NCBI GenBank assembly: GCA_016928495.1 | Contig: JAFGKQ010000134.1 | Coordinates: forward strand, 1 to 6,204 | DNA: 6,204 bases | Direction: 5' to 3' | Source of the DNA: Candidatus Fermentibacterales bacterium | GTDB lineage: Bacteria; Fermentibacterota; Fermentibacteria; Fermentibacterales; JAFGKQ01 | Shown here: one piece after another, positions 1 to 5,021 of the stretch | Layout: each line of letters begins with the position of its first letter | Position numbering within the stretch: the first letter of the stretch is position 1 | The notes under the pieces: generated by a model | Databases searched by the model: none | What the model saw: only the letters and a program-made list of their open reading frames with translations | Told to the model about the DNA's origin: nothing | Made by a program: the position numbers and the translations under genes

Positions 1-720
1 GACGCACATGAGGTGGAGACCTCCAACGAGTCGGATGATACCGGGCTCATAGCGATCCAGGGCCCGAACGCGCAGGCGGTCGTGCAGAAGCTGACCGATG
101 TCGATCTGGAGCCGATTGGCTTCTACCACCACACCAGGGGCACGGTTCTTGGCAAGGACGCCCTGATAGCCCGCACCGGCTATACGGGTGAGGACGGCTT
201 CGAGCTCTACCTGGCACCTGCGGATTGCCCCGAGGTCTGGTACGCCGCAATGGAGGCCGGGAAGCCGTTCGGCATGATCCCGGTCGGGCTCGGCGCTCGC
301 GACACGCTCCGGCTCGAGATGGGTTACGCTTTGTACGGAAACGACATAGACCACACGACCACGCCGATGGAAGCCAGGCTCGGGTGGGTGGTCAAGCTGG
401 CCACCGACAAGGACTTCATCAGCAGGGAGATCCTGCTTCGCCAGAAGGAGGAAGGCGTCTCGAGCCAGCTCTCCGGGTTCCTCGTGGAGGGCCGGGGCTT
501 TGCCAGGCACGGAGACAGCCTCTACTCCGGCGACAGGAAGGTCGGCAGCGTGACGAGCGGGACCCTCGGCCCGTCCGTGGGCACCGGCGTGGGGATGGCC
601 TACGTCGAGACGGGGTTCCACAAGAAGGACACCGTGCTGGAGGCGGAGGTCCGCCACGGCAAGAGATTGCCGGTCAGGATAGTCAGGACACCGTTCTACA
701 AGGAAGGTAGCCGGCGCTAG
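1..720 (+). CDS. gcvT: Glycine cleavage system T protein (aminomethyltransferase), 5'-truncated by window edge
   Basis: This is the C-terminal 239 residues of the T protein. T protein moves the methylene carbon from aminomethyl-lipoyl H protein to tetrahydrofolate and releases ammonia, in the cytoplasm. The frame is open from base 1 to the TAG at 718-720, so the GTG at 13 is an internal codon and not a start. Roughly the first 120-140 residues of a 360-400 aa family member lie outside the window. Visible family motifs, by visible residue, are RTGYTGEDGFE (58-68, part of the folate-site region), GLGARDTLRLEMGYALYG (96-113), TPMEARLGWVV (121-131), SGTLGPSVG (186-194) and the C-terminal RTPFYK (229-234). 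I see no frameshift or internal stop. It heads the gcvT-gcvH-gcvPA-gcvPB cluster. Any glycine riboswitch or promoter would lie upstream, outside the window. Identity is secure; the true start is not visible. Confidence 0.97.
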   Translation, partial: DAHEVETSNESDDTGLIAIQGPNAQAVVQKLTDVDLEPIGFYHHTRGTVLGKDALIARTGYTGEDGFELYLAPADCPEVWYAAMEAGKPFGMIPVGLGARDTLRLEMGYALYGNDIDHTTTPMEARLGWVVKLATDKDFISREILLRQKEEGVSSQLSGFLVEGRGFARHGDSLYSGDRKVGSVTSGTLGPSVGTGVGMAYVETGFHKKDTVLEAEVRHGKRLPVRIVRTPFYKEGSRR

Positions 721-733
721 CTGCGCGCCGGCT
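709..733 (+). repeat. Perfect 9-bp inverted repeat (hairpin) spanning the gcvT stop
   Basis: AGCCGGCGC (709-717) pairs perfectly with GCGCCGGCT (725-733) around a 7-base loop that contains the TAG stop of gcvT. The left arm is the last three codons of gcvT (Ser-Arg-Arg). No T-run follows, so it is not a classical intrinsic terminator. It could be an mRNA-stability or processing hairpin between gcvT and gcvH, or chance in GC-rich DNA. Confidence 0.6.
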
Positions 734-749
734 GTCCCGCCGGAGGGAC
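734..749 (+). repeat. Small hairpin directly after the gcvT hairpin
   Basis: GTCCC (734-738) pairs with GGGAC (745-749) across a 6-base loop, starting on the base after the 709-733 hairpin. A third short stem, CGGGT/ACCCG with a 3-base loop, follows at 767-779. Together they occupy much of the 109-base gcvT-gcvH spacer, the longest non-coding gap in the window. None is followed by a T-run and no convincing promoter hexamers are visible here. A role in tuning expression of H relative to T protein is only a possibility. Confidence 0.4.
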
Positions 750-818
750 GACCGCAGGGCCGCGCGCGGGTCGAACCCGTGGGCCCGAGGCAGGTTGCCC
801 CCCGCGAAGGCGCAATGG

Positions 819-824
819 AAGGAG
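819..824 (+). promoter_or_regulatory. Ribosome binding site deciding the gcvH start
   Basis: AAGGAG sits 5 bases before the GTG at 830. This favours GTG 830 over the in-frame GTG at 779 and ATG at 815, neither of which has a comparable purine-rich site. The ATG at 815 lies immediately upstream of this site, so starting there would make the site part of the coding sequence. Confidence 0.75.
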
Positions 825-829
825 AAGAA

Positions 830-1213
830 GTGGCCACTGTTCCCGCTGATCTCAGGTTCACGGAGACCCACGAGTGGGCTCGCCTTGCCAAGGGCGAGCT
901 AACGATGGGGATCACCGACTACGCCCAGGAAGAGATGGGCGAGATCGTCATGGTGGAGCTGCCCGAGGCCGAGGCGAGGGTCAGGAAGGGTGAGGCGATA
1001 GGCAGCATCGAGGCGGTCAAGACCGCCGAGGACTTCTACTCCCCGGTCGACGGGAAGGTCTTGAGGGTCAACGAGAAGCTTCAGTCATCCCCCGAGCTCG
1101 TCAACCAGAGCCCCTACGAGCAGGGGTGGCTCGTGGTCATCGTCCCGGAGGACGAGAAGTCGTTCGAGCAGCTTCTCACTCCCGAGCAGTACAAGCAACA
1201 CCTCGGCGAGTAG
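830..1213 (+). CDS. gcvH: Glycine cleavage system H protein (lipoyl carrier)
   Basis: The product is a 127-residue lipoyl carrier that shuttles the aminomethyl group from P protein to T protein and the reduced dihydrolipoyl arm to L protein. The start is GTG at 830, set by AAGGAG 5 bases upstream and by the usual 125-130 aa family length; the in-frame ATG at 815 would add five residues. The family opening FTETHEW is at 10-16. The lipoylation site lies in SIEAVKTAEDFYSPVDGKV, with the acceptor lysine at residue 64 (bases 1019-1021), matching Lys64-65 in other H proteins. The C-terminal part keeps VNxxLxxSPELVNxSPYxxGWL (about residues 80-101). The gene is intact. It ends 8 bases before gcvPA, so the two are probably translationally coupled. 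A lipoyl ligase or LipA/LipB pair would be needed elsewhere in the genome. Confidence 0.97.
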   Translation: MATVPADLRFTETHEWARLAKGELTMGITDYAQEEMGEIVMVELPEAEARVRKGEAIGSIEAVKTAEDFYSPVDGKVLRVNEKLQSSPELVNQSPYEQGWLVVIVPEDEKSFEQLLTPEQYKQHLGE

Positions 1214-1216
1214 GAG
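1213..1216 (+). promoter_or_regulatory. Ribosome binding site for gcvPA overlapping the gcvH stop
   Basis: GGAG, within GGAGAAG, begins on the last base of the gcvH TAG stop and lies 5 bases before the TTG at 1222. It supports TTG 1222 as the gcvPA start and implies coupling to gcvH termination. A GTG at 1126 in the same frame lies inside gcvH and is not a plausible start. Confidence 0.7.
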
Positions 1217-1221
1217 AAGTC

Positions 1222-2595
1222 TTGGGCAGCTACATACCGAACGGCCCTGCCGAGCGGGACAGGATGCTCCGGGCCATCGGAGTCGGGAGCATCGAGGACC
1301 TGCTGGCGTCCGTACCCTCCTCCTGTCGCTCCTGCAGGCTCGAAGACGCTCTGCGCATGCTCCCCCCGGCTTCCGAGCTGGAGGTCACCCGTGAGTTCGA
1401 GCGGGCCGCATCGCTCAACTCGGGTGCCGAGACCGTCTGCTTCGCCGGCGGTGGCGCCTACGACCATTTCATCCCTGCCGCCGTGGACCACGTGCTGTCC
1501 AGGAGTGAGTTCTACACCGCATACACCCCCTACCAGGCCGAGGCCAGCCAGGGCACGCTGCAGTGCATCTACGAGTTCCAGACGATGATAGCCAGGCTGA
1601 CCGGAATGGATGTCGCCAATGCTTCCATGTACGACGGGGCCTCGTCAGTCGCGGAGGCAGCCCTCGTTGCCATGCGCTCCTCCAGGGGCAGCAGCAGGGT
1701 CCTGGTCGCAGGCTCGCTCAATCCGCGGTGGCTCGAGGTGCTGCGGACCTACATGATGCACGGGTCCGGCTTCGAGCTCTGCGAGGTCCCCTTCGACGAG
1801 TCGGGCAGGCTCGACACCGCTGCGCTGCTCGAGCTGGCCGGCGGCTCCCTGGCGGCGCTCGTCGTTCAACAGCCCAACTACTTCGGGGTCATCGAGGACC
1901 TGAGCGGGCTCTCGGAGACGTGCCATCAGGCCGGCGGCATGCTCATCGTCGCCGCCGATCCCGTGGCGATGGCCATGCTCGAGCCTCCCGGCGCCTGTGG
2001 CGCGGACCTTGTAGCAGGCGAGGGCCAGAGCATGGGCATGCCCATGTGCTACGGCGGGCCCTGGGCGGGGTTCATGGCGGCCCGGAGGGATCTGATAAGG
2101 AAGCTCCCGGGACGCATCATCGGTGCGACCGTGGACAGGGCCGGCCAGAGGGGATACGTGATGACGCTGCAGACACGGGAGCAGCACATCAGGCGCGAGA
2201 AGGCCACGAGCAACATCTGCACGAACCAGGCTCTGATGGCCCTCGCCACCTCCGTCTACCTCTCCCTCATGGGGGAGACGGGGTTCCGGGAGGTCGCCCT
2301 GCACTGCTTCCAGAAGAGCCACTACCTCTGCTCCGGCATGACCGGACTCGACGGAGTCTCGATGGTCTTCCCCGACTCCCCGTTCTTCCGGGAGTTCGTC
2401 GTGGAGCTCCCCATTCCCGCCGAGGCAGCCGTGGACCGGCTTCTGGAACAGGGATACCTGGCCGGGATCCCGGTTCCCGGGCTCGGGAGCGGGGCGCTTC
2501 TCATGACCGCGACGGAGAAGAGAACGCGAGCCGAGATCGACGCGCTGGTCGCGGCCTTCGGCGAGCTGATCGCCGAAGGGGGTGATACCCGGTGA
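1222..2595 (+). CDS. gcvPA: Glycine dehydrogenase (decarboxylating) subunit 1, P-protein alpha
   Basis: The product is the 457-residue N-terminal-half subunit of a split P protein. With GcvPB it decarboxylates glycine and loads the aminomethyl group onto H protein. The start is TTG at 1222, chosen because GGAG lies 5 bases upstream and because the resulting MGSYIPNG start and about 450 aa length match the family. Conserved stretches are AGGGAYDHFIPAAVDH (75-90), EFYTAYTPYQAEASQGTLQ (96-114), NASMYDGAS (133-141), QQPNYFGVIED (216-226), EGQSMGMPMCYGGPWAGF (267-284), TREQHIRREKATSNICTN (318-335) and the C-terminal TEKRTRAEID (431-440). The fold is that of a PLP aminotransferase, but in split systems the cofactor-bearing lysine is in the beta subunit. 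The stop overlaps the gcvPB start by 4 bases, fitting obligate heterodimer stoichiometry. No disruptions are seen. Confidence 0.96.
   Translation: MGSYIPNGPAERDRMLRAIGVGSIEDLLASVPSSCRSCRLEDALRMLPPASELEVTREFERAASLNSGAETVCFAGGGAYDHFIPAAVDHVLSRSEFYTAYTPYQAEASQGTLQCIYEFQTMIARLTGMDVANASMYDGASSVAEAALVAMRSSRGSSRVLVAGSLNPRWLEVLRTYMMHGSGFELCEVPFDESGRLDTAALLELAGGSLAALVVQQPNYFGVIEDLSGLSETCHQAGGMLIVAADPVAMAMLEPPGACGADLVAGEGQSMGMPMCYGGPWAGFMAARRDLIRKLPGRIIGATVDRAGQRGYVMTLQTREQHIRREKATSNICTNQALMALATSVYLSLMGETGFREVALHCFQKSHYLCSGMTGLDGVSMVFPDSPFFREFVVELPIPAEAAVDRLLEQGYLAGIPVPGLGSGALLMTATEKRTRAEIDALVAAFGELIAEGGDTR
2576..2585 (+). promoter_or_regulatory. Near-consensus Shine-Dalgarno for gcvPB inside gcvPA
   Basis: AAGGGGGTGA matches 9 of 10 bases of the consensus AAGGAGGTGA and lies 6 bases before the GTG at 2592. 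It supports that start and the GTGA-type overlap with the gcvPA stop. It is the strongest ribosome binding site in the window and also implies a standard 16S 3' tail. Confidence 0.75.
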
Positions 2596-4094
2596 AGGGC
2601 ACCATCTTCGAGCACAGCCGCCAGGGCAAGCGAGGCCCGGAGCTTCCCGCACTGGACGTCCCCGCGGTCGACCCTGCCTCCGCCCTCGGCCCGGAAGCCG
2701 CCCTGAGAAAGGGCCCCATCGGGCTTCCGGAGGTCACCGAGAACGAGGTGATGCGCCACTACGTAACCGTGTCGGTCAGGAACTACCACCTGGAGCGGGG
2801 CATGTACCCACTGGGCTCCTGCACGATGAAGTACAACCCCAAGCTCCACGAGACCCTGGCCAGGCTCCCGGGTCTCTGCGGGCTGCATCCCTCCCTTCCC
2901 GACCATGCGGTACAGGGCACCCTGGAGATAATGCACAGGCTCGGCGAGGCCCTCTGCGAGATCACGGGGTTCGAGGCCGTGACGCTCCAGCCTGCCGCCG
3001 GGGCTCAGGGGGAGCTGACGGGCCTTCTGCTGATAAGGAGCTACCACGTCGAGAATGGCCAGGACGAGCGTCGGGAGATCCTCATGCCGGACTCCGCTCA
3101 CGGCACGAACCCGGCAAGCTGCGCTCTCGCCGGCATGCACGTCATAAACGTCGGCAGCAACGAACGGGGAGAGGTCGACGTGGAGGACCTCGCCTCGAAG
3201 GTAGGCCCGAGGACCGCAGGCCTGATGCTCACGAACCCCAACACCCTGGGGATCTTCGAATCGAGGATCGAGGAGATAGCCGCGGTGGTGCACGGGGCGG
3301 GCGGGCTCGTCTATATGGACGGCGCCAACATGAATGCCCTCATGGGGATAGCCCGACCGGGCGATATGGGGTTCGACGTCTGCCACCTGAACCTGCACAA
3401 GACGTTCTCGACACCGCACGGCGGCGGAGGACCCGGCTCGGGGCCCGTTGCCTGCATCCCGGGTCTTGCGCCCTTCCTCCCCGGTCCCTGCGTGAGAAGG
3501 AGGGAAGACGGGAGCTACGAGCTCGCGGAGAGGGCGACCGGCATCGGGCGGATGCTCGCGTGGCACGGTCAGATAGGCGTGCTCTACAAGGCCTGGGCGT
3601 ATATACGCTCGCTGGGCGCGGAGGGCCTGAGGGAAGTCAGCGAGAACGCTGTACTGAACGCCAACTACCTCAGGGCCAGGCTTCGCGAGCGCTTCGAGCT
3701 GCCCTACGCCGTCGAGGGCAGGCACTGCATGCACGAGTTCGTGCTCTCGGGGGACAGGCAGGCGGCCAGAGGCGTGAAGACGCTGGACATGGCGAAGAGA
3801 CTCCTGGACTACGGGCTCCATGCGCCGACCGTCTACTTCCCTCTCATAGTCCATGAGGCGCTGATGGTGGAGCCAACGGAGACGGAGAGCCTCGAGAGCC
3901 TCGACGCGTTCGTCGAGGCGATGCTCTCCATCGCCAGGGAGGTGGATGAGGAGCCGGGGCTCGTCACCGATGCCCCGGTGAACACCCCCGTGCTGAGGCT
4001 GGACGAGGTCAGGGCAGCCAGGGACCTCGATGTGGTGCTCACGGTCGAGGCCGAGAGACTCGCGCGGGAGGAAGCCGGAGGAGAAGCCGGCTGA
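2592..4094 (+). CDS. gcvPB: Glycine dehydrogenase (decarboxylating) subunit 2, P-protein beta
   Basis: The product is the 500-residue PLP-bearing subunit of the split P protein. The start is GTG at 2592, overlapping the gcvPA TGA. The cofactor lysine is residue 270 (bases 3399-3401) in NLHKTFSTPHGGGGPGSGP (267-285). Other family landmarks are RGMYPLGSCTMKYNPK (69-84), LQPAAGAQGE (132-141), DSAHGTNPAS (167-176), YMDGANMNA (241-249) and MVEPTETES (425-433). The glycine-rich loop reads GGGGPGSGP, where many homologues have GAGP; this is a mild change. The family usually ends shortly after the TPVxRLDEVxAAR motif (465-477). Here about 23 further residues follow, charged and rich in Glu and Ala, which makes the protein slightly longer than the roughly 475-490 aa norm. 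Context and motifs leave no real alternative. Confidence 0.97.
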   Translation: MKGTIFEHSRQGKRGPELPALDVPAVDPASALGPEAALRKGPIGLPEVTENEVMRHYVTVSVRNYHLERGMYPLGSCTMKYNPKLHETLARLPGLCGLHPSLPDHAVQGTLEIMHRLGEALCEITGFEAVTLQPAAGAQGELTGLLLIRSYHVENGQDERREILMPDSAHGTNPASCALAGMHVINVGSNERGEVDVEDLASKVGPRTAGLMLTNPNTLGIFESRIEEIAAVVHGAGGLVYMDGANMNALMGIARPGDMGFDVCHLNLHKTFSTPHGGGGPGSGPVACIPGLAPFLPGPCVRRREDGSYELAERATGIGRMLAWHGQIGVLYKAWAYIRSLGAEGLREVSENAVLNANYLRARLRERFELPYAVEGRHCMHEFVLSGDRQAARGVKTLDMAKRLLDYGLHAPTVYFPLIVHEALMVEPTETESLESLDAFVEAMLSIAREVDEEPGLVTDAPVNTPVLRLDEVRAARDLDVVLTVEAERLAREEAGGEAG

Positions 4095-4101
4095 GCGCGG
4101 A

Positions 4102-4109
4102 GGGGGGAG
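4102..4109 (+). promoter_or_regulatory. Purine-rich ribosome binding site before a probable CTG start
   Basis: GGGGGGAG ends 5 bases before the CTG at 4115. A second purine run, GGAGGAG at 4077-4083, sits 7 bases before another in-frame CTG at 4091, which overlaps the gcvPB stop (CTGA). No ATG, GTG or TTG lies in frame upstream of the first predicted membrane helix, so a CTG start is needed to keep that helix. Confidence 0.5.
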
Positions 4110-4114
4110 CCTCG

Positions 4115-4549
4115 CTGAGTTGGACCGCCCACCCGGCGGCCGAGAGGCCGCTGGCGGCAGTCGCGCTCACTCTTATAATCCTCGGCAGCGCGTTGGGGGC
4201 AGCTCTGGCCATGGAGAACACCTGGTGGGGGTTCTTCGGGGCCAGCGTGCTCTTCCTCGCGATGTGGAGCTTCTACCTTCCGCATCACTACCTCCTCGAT
4301 AACGAGAAGGTGGTCAAGAAGAGCATCTTCGGGGAGGAGAGGAAGACCTGGAGAGAGATACGCAGCATCTCCGCGGATCGCCGGGGCGTGCTTCTCTCTC
4401 CCTTCCCGCACCCGACGAGGCTGGCGAAGTTCAGAGGCATCTCGGTTCAGTTCGGGGCTGGCAACAGGAAGGAAGTCCTTGAGTTCATCAGGGCCAGGAT
4501 CGGGAGTGGGTCCGGGGATGCCCGACCTTCTCCCCCGGAACGAGGATGA
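4115..4549 (+). CDS. Unnamed two-helix membrane protein with a possible PH-like C-terminal domain
   Basis: The product is 144 residues from CTG 4115. It has a short N-terminal stretch starting (L)SWTAHPAAERP, two hydrophobic helices at about 12-33 and 38-55, and a soluble part beginning YLLDNEKVVKKSIFGEER, followed by TWREI, DRRGVLLSPF (88-97) and FRGISVQFG (106-114). Two helices, then a beta-rich segment with a V-(x)n-FG-(x)n-W-xx-I spacing, resembles the bacterial PH-like (DUF304/YcxB-type) membrane proteins. This is a fold-level guess and gives no function. The in-frame TTG at 4193 and ATG at 4211 would remove the first helix, and the in-frame CTG at 4091 would add eight residues. The last 11 or so residues overlap the start of the next gene and look like read-through past the natural end near RARI. 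The gene lies 20 bases after gcvPB, so it is probably cotranscribed. Coding status is likely; the start is uncertain. Confidence 0.68.
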   Translation: MSWTAHPAAERPLAAVALTLIILGSALGAALAMENTWWGFFGASVLFLAMWSFYLPHHYLLDNEKVVKKSIFGEERKTWREIRSISADRRGVLLSPFPHPTRLAKFRGISVQFGAGNRKEVLEFIRARIGSGSGDARPSPPERG

Positions 4550-4961
4550 GGGACCGGAGGATTTCGGTCCGCTCATCGGGAAGATCGCGGCGAAGATAGT
4601 GGAGCGCCAGCTCACGGTTCCCGCGCTCATCTTCCTCGAGTCCATGAAGCCGCTTTCCTTCCTGGGCAACCAGCTCCTGATCTTCATGAACCCTCTGGTC
4701 TCGCTGGTCGTGTCGTCTCGGGACTACTACGCCTTTGTTCGCATGATAGAAGACCGGGAGAACGTGGAAAGGCTCCTGGTCGCCATAGAAGAGGAAAGCT
4801 CGCGGGACGGTACGAGGCGAGCGGAATCGAGGGAGATCCGCCGGAGCGCGCGCGGGCGCCGGGCTCGGCGTCTCCGGGGCATCCTTCCTTCGTTCCTTCG
4901 CCGCGGCTTCCCGGAGAACGAGGCCGGTGACGGGAAGGACCCGAGCCCGCCCGGGACCTGA
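4518..4961 (+). CDS. Unrecognised small protein with conserved-looking hydrophobic core and arginine-rich tail
   Basis: The product is 147 residues from ATG 4518, which overlaps the previous gene by 32 bases in another frame. A weak GGGAG lies 11 bases upstream. In-frame GTG 4506 is an alternative start. The acidic N-terminus (1-15) leads into KIAAKIVERQLTVPALIFLE (22-41). A hydrophobic stretch, KPLSFLGNQLLIFMNPLVSL (44-63), could be an amphipathic or membrane-associated helix. A short helical segment, FVRMIEDRENVERLLVAIEE (73-92), follows. After about residue 93 the character changes: residues 96-129 contain 14 arginines, and the tail ends in a charged, Pro/Gly-rich stretch. The first 92 residues look like a real folded protein; the tail may be disordered and poorly conserved. 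I cannot assign a function. Position between gcvPB and a MutL-like gene suggests cotranscription but does not prove a role in either pathway. Confidence 0.68.
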   Translation: MPDLLPRNEDEGPEDFGPLIGKIAAKIVERQLTVPALIFLESMKPLSFLGNQLLIFMNPLVSLVVSSRDYYAFVRMIEDRENVERLLVAIEEESSRDGTRRAESREIRRSARGRRARRLRGILPSFLRRGFPENEAGDGKDPSPPGT

Positions 4962-5009
4962 TGCCGGGCCCCGCGCCGTTCGGACCCGTCCTCGCGCGTT
5001 CTTGTCTGA

Positions 5010-5015
5010 AGGGAG
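5010..5015 (+). promoter_or_regulatory. Ribosome binding site for the MutL-like gene
   Basis: AGGGAG, within AAGGGAGA, ends 6 bases before the TTG at 5022 and supports it as the start. The 60-base spacer 4962-5021 shows no clear terminator or promoter, so read-through from the upstream gene is the simplest expectation. Confidence 0.65.
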
Positions 5016-5021
5016 ATCTGT

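Noticed and set aside
1-720. Glycine riboswitch associated with the gcv operon
   Set aside because: Such riboswitches precede the first gene; the window opens inside gcvT, and no riboswitch-like tandem structure is visible in the gcvT-gcvH spacer.
767-779. CGGGTCGAACCCG, resembling a tRNA T-arm
   Set aside because: It lacks one T of the GGTTCGAAYCC consensus, and no acceptor, D or anticodon arms fit in the flanking sequence.
1645-2652. Minus-strand open frame of 335 codons opposite gcvPA
   Set aside because: It is a shadow of gcvPA with skewed Pro/Arg/Gly/His composition and no plausible domain.
2322-3854. Long minus-strand open frame of 510 codons opposite gcvPA/gcvPB
   Set aside because: It is antisense to two clearly conserved genes, has no recognisable motifs and is the expected by-product of GC-rich codon bias.
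2582-3856. Plus-strand 424-codon frame overlapping gcvPB
   Set aside because: It lies in a different frame inside gcvPB and is extremely Arg/Gly/Pro-rich, as expected for an off-frame reading.
4174-4179. Perfect TATAAT hexamer, unusual in GC-rich DNA
   Set aside because: It encodes part of a membrane helix (Leu-Ile-Ile codons), and nothing like TTGACA occurs 16-18 bases upstream. An internal promoter is not supported.
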